The translations under genes and the position numbers were made by a program. A stretch of DNA of 64,000 nucleotides from Variovorax sp. HW608. GTDB taxonomy: Bacteria > Pseudomonadota > Gammaproteobacteria > Burkholderiales > Burkholderiaceae_C. The DNA lies in assembly GCF_900090195.1 (NCBI RefSeq), contig NZ_LT607803.1, forward strand, positions 2,480,001 to 2,544,000. The letters are read 5' to 3'. Below, one piece after another: positions 19,243-28,312 of the stretch (within the stretch, counting starts at the first letter, position 1; every line of letters starts with the position of its first letter). The notes under the pieces are model-generated. The model saw only the letters and a list, made by a program, of their open reading frames with translations, had not been told where the DNA came from and did no database searches.

Positions 19243-22209
19243 TCAACCGCGCGCGCGCAAGCGACGTGTGCGGAACGTTCCCCAACCACTGATGAGCGCT
19301 GACTTCAGGAAAGCAGACAGCCCACTTTCCCTCGGCTGTGGGTCTCCACCCTTGGCAATGCGCCCGAGTTGGCGCGTGTACCAAAGCACCTCCATGATTC
19401 CCATGCGATCCACGGCCTTGAGACCGGTGTTGATCGGGCGAACTCGTTGAAGGCTGTCGCGGCCTTCCAGGAGTGCGGCAGGCGCGTCGGGGTCGATCGC
19501 CAGCAAGCGCGCCAGGCCCACCACATCGAGCGCGCCCGTTCGCAGCGCGGCTTCCATGCCGGCTGCAGTGCGGAATCCGCCCGTGACCATCAGTGGCACC
19601 TGGACAGCGGCACGAACCTTTTCAGCGAAGTCGAGAAAGTACGCTTCACGCGCTGCGGTGGATGCCTTTGCCTGCTCCTGCAACCCGCCACTCATGGCGG
19701 GCGCCTCGTAGGTCCCGCCGGAGATCTCGATCAAGTCGATTCCCGCCCCTGCCAGCGCGCGGATCGTGGCCAGCGATTCTTCTTCGGTGAAGCCACCACG
19801 CTGGAAGTCGGCCGAGTTGAGCTTGATGCCGATCGGGAACTCCGGACCGACTTGTCGGCGGATCTCCGCATAGACGGCCATCAGGAAGCGTCGGCGCTTC
19901 TCGGGGGTTCCACCCCACTCGTCGTCGCGACGGTTGTGATGCGCAGAGAGGAACTGGTTGACCAGGTAGCCGTGGGCACCGTGGATCTGCACGCCACCGA
20001 ACCCGGCTTTCTTGACGATGGCCGCGCTGCGCCCGAAACGCTCGATGATGTCGTGGATCTCGGACCCGGTGGCTTCACGTGGAGTCTCGAAGAGGGCCGC
20101 CATGTCCTCGCGGAAGGGGACGGCCGAAGGCGCGAGGTTGAAGGCGTTCAGGCCCTTGGTGGACTGCTTGCCGGGATGGTTGAGCTGCGCCCAGATGGCG
20201 GCGCCCTGCGCCGTCGCCGCCTTTGCCCACTGGCGCAAGACGGTCAGGTCGGATTCGTCCTCGACGGCGACGTTGCCGGGCTCGCCCAGAGCGCGGCGGT
20301 CGATCATCATGTTGCCCGTCACGATCAGGCCCAGGCCCGAGGCGCCCCAACGTTCATATAGCCGAACGAGGCTGGGCGTCGGCCGGTTGTCGTAGGTGCC
20401 GAGCGTCTCGCTCATGGCGGCCTTGGCCAGCCGGTTGCGCAGGACCGTGCCGTTGGGCAATGTCAGGGGCTGGTTCAGAAGCCGGTGGCTGGCGTTGGAT
20501 GTCTTGGGCATGGGCATGTCGCTGCGTGATGTGTCGTGAACGGGGTTGGGAGATGACTTGGCCGGGATGTGGGACATGGCGAGCTCCGTCATCGCCGCGA
20601 TGGTCAGGCTCGGGTTCACGCCCAGGTTGGCGCTGAGCATGGAGCCGTCGCAGATCAGCATGTTCTGGTAGCCGAACACGCGGTTGCGGGCGTCCATCAC
20701 GCCGTGCTCGGCGGTCTGTGCCATCGCACAACCGCCCATGCAATGAGCCGTGGTGGGAATGTTGAACAGGGTTTCGGTCAGCAGCGACATGGGAACGCCG
20801 CCAAGGGCCTTGGCCGCACGTTCGATGAAGGCGTTCGCCTCTGGGATATGGGCGGGAATCGGCGCGCCTTCCGTGCTCAGTTGTTTGCCGAATGGCCAGT
20901 ACCAGGGGCGGCGCAGGCGCAGGTCGATGTGGCCTTCCTTGTTCTGCATGACCACGAAGAGCATGGTCTGGCGCGCAAAGCCGATCGGGTTGTGGGCCCG
21001 CAGCGCCTGGACCGGATGGCGCAGCATGCGCCAGAGCCACGCCGGGATGCGTCGCCAGCCCGATGTGGCGCCACGCATGACCGTCATTAGCAGACTGGTG
21101 CCGTCCATGCCCTCTGCGTAGCGCACCACGCCGACGTGGGTATGCCGGTCGAGGTAGATGGCGGCACCGCCTGCGATGCCCGGTGACATGCTGGGCCCGC
21201 GCCCGGGGAAGCGCAGCCCGAGGAGCGATTCCGCGTTGGTGCGGATGCGCTTGCCCAGATCATCACTGAGCCGCGGCAGCGAGCCCGCTTCCTTCAGCCG
21301 CAGCAGCAGTTCCACCGTGCCCAGCGACGACGCGGCAAACACCACGGCGCGGCAGCGAAAGATGCGCCGCCGCTTGTCGAAGAGCGCGGTCGAACACTCG
21401 GTGTGAACCTCGTAGCCATCGCTGCCATCCGGCATGCCGTTGAGTGGACGAACATCGACCACCCGGGTTTCCGCAAAGACCTGGGCGCCGCGCCGCTCGG
21501 CCAGGTAGAGGTAGTTCTTGTCGAGCGAGTTCTTGGCGTTGTGCCTGCAGCCCACGAGGCAGCCGCCGCAGCCGATGCAGGTACTGCGCTCCGGACCCTC
21601 TCCGCCGAAGTACGGGTCAGGATAGGTCTTGCCACCGCGTTCGCCCGGGGGCGGAAAGAAGGTGCCCGAACGCCCGGGGTAGTAGCTGTCGGCCACCCCG
21701 GCCAGGCGCGCAAGTTTCTCCAGCCGTCGATCGGCCTCGCCCAGCAGCGTGTTGTCGGCCACACCGAGCATGCGTTCAGCGGTGGCGTAGTGCGCCGGCA
21801 TGACCCGTTTCCAATCCTGCAGGCCGGCCCACGAGCCCTGGTCCCACACCTCCAGCGATGGCTCGAGCAAGGCGCTGGCATAGGCGATCGAGCCGCCACC
21901 GACGGCGTTGCCGCACATCACCACCACGTGGCGGAACAGCCGCAGGTTGAAGAAACCGAACATGCGAAGACCCGGCCGCCAGAAATAGCGTCGTGCATCC
22001 CAGTTCGACTTGGGGAAGTCTTCGGGCTTCCAGCGCCGGCCCATTTCCATGACGCCCACGGTGTAGCCCTTCTCTGACAGCCGCAAGGCAGAGACGCTGC
22101 CGCCGAAGCCCGAGCCGATCACGATGTGGTCGAAGTCATAGGGCACTTGCGCCGCATGCGAGCCGGGCGGCCTTGCGTCGGGCACTGTGGTGCCCAGCGA
22201 TGTCGTCAT
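19243..22209 (-). CDS. GMC oxidoreductase fused to an old-yellow-enzyme domain
   Basis: One 988-residue frame joins two complete flavoenzymes. Residues 1-564 are a cholesterol-oxidase-like GMC protein: FAD motif HIVIGSGFGGSVSALRLSE, cysteine motif CIGCGGCLVGC (about residue 216, ferredoxin-like C-x2-C-x2-C-x3-C spacing), and TTAHCMGGCAMA and GSMLSANLGVNPSLTIAAM near the C-terminus of that half. Residues 565-988 are an FMN ene-reductase: NRLAKAAMSE, IWAQLNHPGKQ, IHGAHGYLVNQFLSAHHNRR and a C-terminal GLARLLAIDPD. Internal Mets at 20517 and 20511 could be the ancestral start of the second gene. No ribosome binding site precedes them, so translation as one chain is favoured. It may couple alcohol oxidation to C=C reduction on a sterol- or terpenoid-like substrate (inference). 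Confidence 0.88.
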   Translation of the reverse strand: MTTSLGTTVPDARPPGSHAAQVPYDFDHIVIGSGFGGSVSALRLSEKGYTVGVMEMGRRWKPEDFPKSNWDARRYFWRPGLRMFGFFNLRLFRHVVVMCGNAVGGGSIAYASALLEPSLEVWDQGSWAGLQDWKRVMPAHYATAERMLGVADNTLLGEADRRLEKLARLAGVADSYYPGRSGTFFPPPGERGGKTYPDPYFGGEGPERSTCIGCGGCLVGCRHNAKNSLDKNYLYLAERRGAQVFAETRVVDVRPLNGMPDGSDGYEVHTECSTALFDKRRRIFRCRAVVFAASSLGTVELLLRLKEAGSLPRLSDDLGKRIRTNAESLLGLRFPGRGPSMSPGIAGGAAIYLDRHTHVGVVRYAEGMDGTSLLMTVMRGATSGWRRIPAWLWRMLRHPVQALRAHNPIGFARQTMLFVVMQNKEGHIDLRLRRPWYWPFGKQLSTEGAPIPAHIPEANAFIERAAKALGGVPMSLLTETLFNIPTTAHCMGGCAMAQTAEHGVMDARNRVFGYQNMLICDGSMLSANLGVNPSLTIAAMTELAMSHIPAKSSPNPVHDTSRSDMPMPKTSNASHRLLNQPLTLPNGTVLRNRLAKAAMSETLGTYDNRPTPSLVRLYERWGASGLGLIVTGNMMIDRRALGEPGNVAVEDESDLTVLRQWAKAATAQGAAIWAQLNHPGKQSTKGLNAFNLAPSAVPFREDMAALFETPREATGSEIHDIIERFGRSAAIVKKAGFGGVQIHGAHGYLVNQFLSAHHNRRDDEWGGTPEKRRRFLMAVYAEIRRQVGPEFPIGIKLNSADFQRGGFTEEESLATIRALAGAGIDLIEISGGTYEAPAMSGGLQEQAKASTAAREAYFLDFAEKVRAAVQVPLMVTGGFRTAAGMEAALRTGALDVVGLARLLAIDPDAPAALLEGRDSLQRVRPINTGLKAVDRMGIMEVLWYTRQLGRIAKGGDPQPRESGLSAFLKSALISGWGTFRTRRLRARG

Positions 22210-22262
22210 GGAGGGTCTCCGATGTTGTTATGTTGCTTGGGGAAGGATCGGCGCGGTGGCCT

Positions 22263-22661
22263 TCAGAACGGACTGCGGTCCCAGGGCGCTATGACCTTGG
22301 GCGGCTGCAGGTAGGCGGTGAGCCCCTGGAACCACATGACTTCGCGGAAGTCGCCGCTCACGATCAGGTCCTTGCTGCCCACCCCACGCAGAAATGCGGG
22401 CTGTGCGTCCTTGGCCGACAGGATCTCGAAGCCCTTGGCTGCGTTCGAGAAGGTGAACGTGAACGCCGCGTTGTCGGTCAAGCCGGCGAAGGAGCGCACG
22501 GTGCCTTTCTCGATGAGGTACCAACGGCCAGCGCCTGAGGCTGTGCGGATCTGGAAGACGAGCTGCTTGTCGCCGAGGTAGCGCGCGCACTCCGCGTTGC
22601 TGCGGATCTTTCGCTGCAACAAGAGTGCAAAGGCCCATAAGAGGAGCTTGAACTTGAGCAT
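22263..22661 (-). CDS. SCP2-like sterol-carrier-domain protein
   Basis: A 132-residue protein with a hydrophobic N-terminus (MLKFKLLLWAFALLLQ) followed by the strand pattern of SCP2-type lipid-binding domains (LVFQIRTASGAGRWYLIEKG, FTFTFSNAAKGFEIL, DLIVSGDFREVMWFQGL). SCP2 domains bind sterols, acyl-CoAs or other hydrophobic ligands, so it may present a lipophilic substrate to the flanking oxidoreductases. It lies 53 bases upstream of the fusion gene in the same direction. Family assignment is by pattern, not by catalytic motif. Confidence 0.6.
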   Translation of the reverse strand: MLKFKLLLWAFALLLQRKIRSNAECARYLGDKQLVFQIRTASGAGRWYLIEKGTVRSFAGLTDNAAFTFTFSNAAKGFEILSAKDAQPAFLRGVGSKDLIVSGDFREVMWFQGLTAYLQPPKVIAPWDRSPF

Positions 22662-22726
22662 GGCGTCTTACCTTCGAGGACGGTGGTTGGGACCCAATGA
22701 CGCTGGGGCGGCGACGACGCTCACCG

Positions 22727-23572
22727 TCACTCGCCCAGGAACTGCAATGCGTGCTGCAGGAAGCGCTGCGGGCACTGGAACTGAGGGGCATGGCCGGCAT
22801 CGGGGTAGATGAACAACTGTGCGTTGGGCAGGTTGCGCGCCATGTAGAACGAGTTGACGGTCGGCACCATCACGTCGTTCACGCCATTGAGGATGAACGT
22901 GGGCTGATGGATGCCGCGCAGGTAGGCGAAGGGGTCGTCTTCCTTCAACCGGGGCAGGTACAGCACGTTGGCCTCGATCTGGGCGTTGGCCACCTGCGGC
23001 GAAGACGGCGGGTCCTGATCCATCCGCTGGTGACGCCGCTCCCAGAACGCCCGAGCAGCCTGTTCAGCCTGATCCGACCGGCCGAAGAACAGGTAGCGAA
23101 AGTCCTCGAAGGTGGGAGTCGGGTTGACCGCCGTGGTCAGCACACGTTCTTCCAGTTCGGGGTTGCCGCCTCGCGGACCGGTACCCAGCAGCATGAGCTT
23201 GCGCACGAGTTCGGGGTGGCGCCACGTGAGGTCCAGGGCCTGGAAGCCGCCCAGCGAAAAGCCCAGCACGTCGACCTGGCGCAGGCCCAGGGCCCGGATC
23301 ACCGCCGCGGCGTCATCGGCCATGTCCTCGATCCGGTTGCGCGGCGTCCCGGCGGAAGACGCGACACCGCGACCGTTGTACAGGATCACCTCACGCCCGG
23401 CGGCCAGGCCATCCGTCATCAACGGGTCCCAGTGATCCATGCCACCGCGGAAGTGCTGCAGGAACAGCAGCGGAGGCTGCGAAGCGGCTCCATTGCCCCA
23501 GCGGCGATAGGCGAATCGGGTGCCGCCGACTTCCACGAAGCGCGTGGGTGCGGTCAGGTGCGTGTCATTCAT
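22727..23572 (-). CDS. alpha/beta hydrolase
   Basis: A 281-residue soluble alpha/beta-fold hydrolase without signal peptide. The nucleophile elbow is GFSLGGFQALDL (Ser about 105), the oxyanion region LLFLQHFRGGMDHWDP (about 35), a catalytic-acid region VNDVMVPTVNSFYMA (about 235) and the His in IYPDAGHAPQFQ (about 260). Substrate may be an ester or lactone produced in the pathway. It is a clear paralogue of the next gene upstream (shared MADDA, LLGTGPRGG/LAGTGPAGG and NSF/NSY blocks), but cytoplasmic. Confidence 0.88.
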   Translation of the reverse strand: MNDTHLTAPTRFVEVGGTRFAYRRWGNGAASQPPLLFLQHFRGGMDHWDPLMTDGLAAGREVILYNGRGVASSAGTPRNRIEDMADDAAAVIRALGLRQVDVLGFSLGGFQALDLTWRHPELVRKLMLLGTGPRGGNPELEERVLTTAVNPTPTFEDFRYLFFGRSDQAEQAARAFWERRHQRMDQDPPSSPQVANAQIEANVLYLPRLKEDDPFAYLRGIHQPTFILNGVNDVMVPTVNSFYMARNLPNAQLFIYPDAGHAPQFQCPQRFLQHALQFLGE

Positions 23573-23628
23573 GTGCTTGCCAGGAGATTCGCGCCGTGAG
23601 TGCGCTTGCGTACCTTCTCATCGGGGGC

Positions 23629-24594
23629 TCAGTTCGCCAGAAAGGCCAGGGCCTTGGGCACGAAGTCTTCCTCGTACTGGAAGACGCCGCCGTGGCCAGC
23701 ATCGGGATAGATGATCAGCTGGCTGTTGGGCAGGCGCCGTGCAAGGTCGTACGAGTTGGGGGTCGGAACCATTCGATCCGCGTCGCCATTGACCACCAGG
23801 ACGGGTTGCTTCACGACCGAGAGGTCTGCCGGCGCCTTTTGCCCCCACGCGCTGAGCGCCTGGAGTTGCGCGACGTAGGCACCGATCGCGATCTCCGCGT
23901 CGCGGTTGTCCGTACGCTCCAGCAGGCGCTTCAGGAAGGCCTTCCCGGCCTCGATGCCCTTGGGCGTGCGCGTGAAGAACAGGTACTGCTTCGGGTCCTG
24001 CCCGGTGAGCTTCGCGCGCATCAGGTCGTAGTTCGCCACGCCCGCCACCGTGCTGATGCCCTCGCCGCCGGCCGGACCGGTGCCCGCAAGGATCATCCTG
24101 CGCACCAGCTGCGGCTCCTTCAGCACGATCTCCTGCGAGATCATCCCGCCCATCGAGAAGCCCAAGAGGTCGACCTGCTTGAATCCCCTGGCGTTGATGA
24201 ACGTGATGGCGTCGTCGGCCATCTGTTCCATCGTGTTGGCCGGCTTGCCGCTGGAAGATCCGATGCCGCGATTGTCGAAGGCGATCACGTGGTGGGTCGC
24301 GGCCAGACCATCGACAACGCGCGGATCCCAGTTGTCCATCACGCCGGCCAGGTGCACGAGCAGCACGACGGGGACGCCCCCGTTCTGCTGACCGAGTTCC
24401 CGGTACGCGAAGTCCACGCCGCCTGCAGAGACGAACTGCGTCGGGACGTCCTTCCAGGTCACGGGCCGAACACCCGCGGTCATCGAAGGGCTCGCGTTCG
24501 TTGAGATGACGCCACTGGCCTCGGCAAACGGCGACGCGAGCGCAGCGCAAAGCGCCAGGGCGTGGAGGCTGGATCTCAGGAGAGAGGAAGTCAC
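23629..24594 (-). CDS. exported alpha/beta hydrolase
   Basis: A 321-residue alpha/beta hydrolase with a cleavable-looking signal peptide (SLHALALCAALASPFAEASG), so probably periplasmic. The nucleophile elbow is LLGFSMGGMISQEI (Ser about 144), the acid region VNGDADRMVPTPNSYDLA and the His in IYPDAGHGGVFQYEE. It is paralogous to the cytoplasmic hydrolase 56 bases downstream. The pair could hydrolyse related esters on either side of the inner membrane. A truncated relative lies at 16576-16980. Confidence 0.88.
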   Translation of the reverse strand: MTSSLLRSSLHALALCAALASPFAEASGVISTNASPSMTAGVRPVTWKDVPTQFVSAGGVDFAYRELGQQNGGVPVVLLVHLAGVMDNWDPRVVDGLAATHHVIAFDNRGIGSSSGKPANTMEQMADDAITFINARGFKQVDLLGFSMGGMISQEIVLKEPQLVRRMILAGTGPAGGEGISTVAGVANYDLMRAKLTGQDPKQYLFFTRTPKGIEAGKAFLKRLLERTDNRDAEIAIGAYVAQLQALSAWGQKAPADLSVVKQPVLVVNGDADRMVPTPNSYDLARRLPNSQLIIYPDAGHGGVFQYEEDFVPKALAFLAN

Positions 24595-24627
24595 GGCAGT
24601 TTTTCAGGGTTGGGTGGCGGGAGGCGA

Positions 24628-25416
24628 TCAGGCTTGCGAGCGATAGCGTTCGGCCACCTGCGCCTGGCGAATGTCCGAAAGCAAGCCTTGGCGAGCGGCA
24701 TCCAGCGCATCCCAGCGACCGGCGACTTGCAATGGCGGGATCGTGACCAGTTCGCGGCGATCGAAGCCGACGAGCGCCGCATCGACCAGGTCGCCCACTT
24801 CCATCACGTCGGGGAGCGAATTGACGTCGATCCCGGCGCGCTCCCAGATCTCCGTGCGGGTCGCCGCGGGCAGTACCGCCTGCACGTACACGCCCTTGGA
24901 TGAAAGCTCGAGGTTCAGGCCTTGCGACAGGAACAGGACGAACGCCTTGGTCGCGCCGTAGACCGACATGGCGAATTCAGGGGCGAAGCCGACGACCGAG
25001 CCGATGTTGACGATCGAGCCCGTGCCGGACTGCGCAAAGCGCGGGGCAACGGCGGCCGCGAGTCGCGTCAGCGCGGTGATGTTGAGCGCGATGAGGCGGT
25101 CGACGCCGTCAGCGTTCTGCTGCAGGAAGCCACCTGATTGCGCCATGCCGGCGTTGTTGATGAGGATCCCGATACGGGCATCGTCGCGCAGCCGGGCCTC
25201 CACCGAGACCAGGTCGGCTTGCTGCGTCAGGTCGGCCGGCAGCAGGTCGACTGCGATGTCGTGCTGGGTGCGAAGGCGGGCGGCGAGCGCCTCCAGCCGC
25301 GATCTGTCGCGGGCAACCAGCACGAGGTCGTGGCCGCGCTGCGCGAAGCGCTCGGCGTAGGTGGCGCCGATGCCCGTGGAGGCGCCCGTGATGAGGACGG
25401 TAGGGAGGGTTGACAT
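24628..25416 (-). CDS. short-chain dehydrogenase/reductase (SDR)
   Basis: A 262-residue NAD(P)-dependent Rossmann-fold alcohol/ketone oxidoreductase. Motifs: TGASTGIG cofactor site (about 10-17), INNAGMA (about 88), and YGATKAF with catalytic Tyr/Lys (about 158-162). The start at 25416 begins just before the first beta strand; the frame runs 14 residues further upstream without similarity. It is the first gene of the leftward cluster, directly downstream of the divergent promoter region shared with the TetR regulator, and 33 bases before the exported hydrolase. Confidence 0.92.
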   Translation of the reverse strand: MSTLPTVLITGASTGIGATYAERFAQRGHDLVLVARDRSRLEALAARLRTQHDIAVDLLPADLTQQADLVSVEARLRDDARIGILINNAGMAQSGGFLQQNADGVDRLIALNITALTRLAAAVAPRFAQSGTGSIVNIGSVVGFAPEFAMSVYGATKAFVLFLSQGLNLELSSKGVYVQAVLPAATRTEIWERAGIDVNSLPDVMEVGDLVDAALVGFDRRELVTIPPLQVAGRWDALDAARQGLLSDIRQAQVAERYRSQA

Positions 25417-25553
25417 GATCGATTTCCTGCTGGAAGGGGGCCGCAAGCGCGGGCGCAACGCTTCGAAGTTCCTGCTGTCGAGTCCGAGGGCCGAGCGAGC
25501 TGGCTCTGGCGCGAGAGCTGGAAACTGTCGATGGTGTAATGATGACGATCATA

Positions 25554-25599
25554 ATCCAACGTGTCAAGTGTTGGATGATGTTCGACATCAATGTATAGT
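25554..25599. promoter_or_regulatory. divergent promoters with shared palindromic operator
   Basis: ATCCAAC (25554-25560) and GTTGGAT (25570-25576) form a perfect 7-bp inverted repeat around a 9-base centre. Minus strand: the centre supplies TTGACA (25567-25562), 17 bases from CATCAT, a plausible promoter for the SDR cluster. Plus strand: the right arm contains TTGGAT (25571-25576), 17 bases from TATAGT (25594-25599), a plausible promoter for the TetR gene. A second small palindrome ATGAT-GACG-ATCAT lies at 25539-25552. A repressor bound at the main palindrome would cover both -35 elements. Confidence 0.65.
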
Positions 25600-25635
25600 G
25601 GGCTCGTTCACGCACGAACTCACGGTTGTCGAAGA

Positions 25636-26244
25636 ATGAAGGTCACCAAGGCACAGGCTCAAGCAAACCGGGCGCACGTCGTCGAGACGGCGTCCACTCT
25701 GTTTCGTGAGCACGGATACGACGGGGTTGGCGTGGCCGACCTGATGGCGGCCGCGGGATTCACTCACGGCGGCTTCTACAAGCAGTTCGGATCCAAGGCC
25801 GACCTGATCGCGGAATCGACGGCGTGCGGCATCGCGCAGACCGTTGCGATGACCGATGGCGTTGGCCCGGTGGAGTTCGTGGAGCAATACCTCTCGCGAG
25901 AGCACCGAGACTCACGGGCTACCGGCTGCACGATGGCGGCCCTTGGAGGGGATACCGCACGCCAGCCTGAGGCGGTTCGGGTTGCGTTTGCGGCCGGCGT
26001 CGAAGACCTCGTCGCCGCACTGACCAACCGGCGCGCGGCGTCGGGTTCGGCAGATGCTGGCCAGGCGCGAGCCAAGACCCTCGACGCGCTGGCGCATGCC
26101 GTGGGTGCCATCGTCATGTCGCGAGCGTGTCCCGACGACTCGCCACTGGCCGATGAATTCCTGGCGGTTTGCCGCCACGCACTCCTTGCATCCGCGGCAC
26201 CGAAGGTCGCTGGGCGCAAGAACAAGACTGGCCGACATTCCTGA
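25636..26244 (+). CDS. TetR/AcrR-family transcriptional repressor
   Basis: A 202-residue ligand-responsive repressor. The N-terminal helix-turn-helix reads ASTLFREHGYDGVGVADLMA, then AGFTHGGFYKQFGSKADLIA (about residues 16-60). The C-terminal domain would bind the inducer. It is divergent from the oxidoreductase cluster and its promoter overlaps the palindrome at 25554-25576, so control of both itself and the cluster is likely. The start at 25636 is preferred to the upstream frame start, because the latter lies in the promoter. Confidence 0.92.
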   Translation: MKVTKAQAQANRAHVVETASTLFREHGYDGVGVADLMAAAGFTHGGFYKQFGSKADLIAESTACGIAQTVAMTDGVGPVEFVEQYLSREHRDSRATGCTMAALGGDTARQPEAVRVAFAAGVEDLVAALTNRRAASGSADAGQARAKTLDALAHAVGAIVMSRACPDDSPLADEFLAVCRHALLASAAPKVAGRKNKTGRHS

Positions 26245-27104
26245 GGGTCGCAGACACCTTTGCGCCACCAGTCAGGTTCTCGGGTGACGGCGTCGTCCAG
26301 ATCGTCGTCACCGGCCTGGGTACTGAGCGAGCGCGCGTACTGATACGCGTAGCTTGGCAGGCCGCTCCCATGAGCGTTGCCAATCAGCTCACATGATCGA
26401 ACAGTCCAAAGGCGCCGATCGCGCCGCTGAACCTCGAGTGTGAACATGCAGGCACGCCTGTCGAAAGCAGCTGCGGGTGCTCGTCAGTCGTCGGCGACGG
26501 TGCCATCCGCGGGCTCGCCGCCCGCGATGGAGAGGTCGAACCGCGTCAGCGCCTTTCTTGAGTGAGTGGTGTTCGTCGTGGTACCGCCATCGCTCGACTC
26601 TGGAAAAGGCGTTGCTACTACGGCGTGACTCGACAAGTGGCGCGGCACGCCACTGCAAAGGGCGCGATGCCGCCGAAAGAGGACGTCCGAACCAAGTCGG
26701 CAGTGCAGCGAGAACCGTCCTTAGGGAGGGCTGGGCGGATCAGCGGCTTGGTGCCCGTTGCAGTCCTACCCTGGTTTGGGGATCGTCGGGTCGCGGTCAC
26801 TGCCGCCCATTGTCCCCCTACATTTCTCTCGATCGGATCGGCCCGGCAACACGTTCGCCTCAGAGTAGCTACACCTTTCGCAGTCAAGCAGCGAGGAGGA
26901 GGCGTCCATACCGTCGGTGGCCAGGATGCGGAGCGACGCTAAAGGGCTCAATCGTCAACCTGCGCGCAACAGTGTGAGGACCTGAGAACCGTTTATCTCA
27001 AGCCACTCACGCTGGAGACTGCCCATACTGATAAGCAGCGCGAGGCGATGAGTTCGCAAACGCCGCGCACCCTACGTTTTTGTGATGCCCGCGTACAACT
27101 GCTC
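26245..27104. other. long stretch without a recognised gene
   Basis: About 860 bases between the TetR gene and the LysR gene. Short frames on both strands have no recognisable motif or ribosome binding site. I see no terminal repeat, tRNA or convincing hairpin. It may be decayed DNA between two separately acquired catabolic blocks. Confidence 0.4.
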
Positions 27105-28019
27105 ATGGATCGCTTCGCCGCCGTAGAACTCTTCGTGCAGATCGCTGAGGTGGGCAGCCTGACGAAGGCTGCCGAGAGCCTTGACCTATCGATCTCTGCG
27201 GCGAGCCGCTATCTGTGTTCTCTCGAGGAGCATCTGGGTGCGCGTCTCGTTCAGCGCACGACTCGAAAGCTGTACCTGACCGACGCGGGGACGGAGTTCT
27301 ATCGGCGGACCAAGGGGATCCTTGCGGATCTTCGGGAGGCGGAGGCCACGGTGACCGAAGCGACTATCAAGCCGACCGGCGTGCTGCGCGTCACGGCGTC
27401 GCTATCGTTTTGTCTCTTGCAGATCGAGCCACTACTGCCCGCGTTCACGGCCAAGTATCCGGACATCGCGGTGGAAGTGATCGCGGCGAATCGCTATTAC
27501 GACATCATCGACAACAACGTCGATCTCGCGATCCGCACGCGCCAGTTCGAGGCGGACTCCAACATCACCATTCGTCGGCTCGGGTCGACCCGGCGGGTCC
27601 TTGCCGCCTCGCCCGATTACCTCGAGCGGCACGGCGTCCCTCAGTCGCCGGATGATCTGGTCAAGCACAAGATGCTGATCTATTCGCATGCCATCGACCC
27701 GAACACGCTCAACTTCAGGCGCAGAGATGAGACTTCGGTGGTGAACGTGAGGCCTTTACTAGAGGCCAGTGACGGCCAGATTGTGGTGCGTGCCGCCCTG
27801 GACGGAATGGGCATCCTCGTCCAGCCCAAATACATCATCTACGACGACATCGCGCGAGGTGCGCTGGTGCCGATCCTTGATGACTGGGATCTGCCCCGCC
27901 TGACGATGAACTTCGCCTTTCAGACGCGAGCACATCTACCGGCGAAGGTGCGCCTCTTCATGGAGGCGATGGTCGAGCGTTTCGAGGCGAACGATTACGA
28001 GCGCCTCTGGACGTCCTGA
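27105..28019 (+). CDS. LysR-family transcriptional regulator
   Basis: A 304-residue regulator. Its N-terminal helix-turn-helix reads VELFVQIAEVGSLTKAAESL, then DLSISAASRYLCSLE (about residues 6-42). The effector domain resembles the LysR subgroup with RxLG...RVLAASPDYLERHG. It precedes the intradiol dioxygenase by about 290 bases in the same orientation and is the obvious candidate activator or repressor of the hydroxyquinol/sugar-transport block. The start at 27105 is chosen because family homology begins there; the frame extends 19 residues upstream. Confidence 0.9.
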   Translation: MDRFAAVELFVQIAEVGSLTKAAESLDLSISAASRYLCSLEEHLGARLVQRTTRKLYLTDAGTEFYRRTKGILADLREAEATVTEATIKPTGVLRVTASLSFCLLQIEPLLPAFTAKYPDIAVEVIAANRYYDIIDNNVDLAIRTRQFEADSNITIRRLGSTRRVLAASPDYLERHGVPQSPDDLVKHKMLIYSHAIDPNTLNFRRRDETSVVNVRPLLEASDGQIVVRAALDGMGILVQPKYIIYDDIARGALVPILDDWDLPRLTMNFAFQTRAHLPAKVRLFMEAMVERFEANDYERLWTS

Positions 28020-28312
28020 TCAGCCGAGGCGAGCGGCTGCGTGGCCGTGATCGGGTGAGATCGCGTGCGAATTCCTTTAGGCCGCGCGCTCGTGCCGGCA
28101 CGCAGGCGGATTCCCGCCGGGTCGGGCTGACAGCCCTCCTTTGTCCCGGCATTGACGACCAACAAGGATGAACGGGACCCATTCTTTCGGTAAGCGGGAA
28201 ACTCATTCCCTGCTATGGCTCTTCCGCCAAAGAGGTCACGGTCCTAAAGTTCTTCCCAAGCAACAGGCGTATCTCACCGCGCCTAAGAACCACCAATTGC
28301 AACGGAGACAAG

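Noticed and set aside
26562..26942. 126-codon frame between the TetR and LysR genes
   Set aside because: No motif, no ribosome binding site, and overlapping frames of similar quality on both strands.
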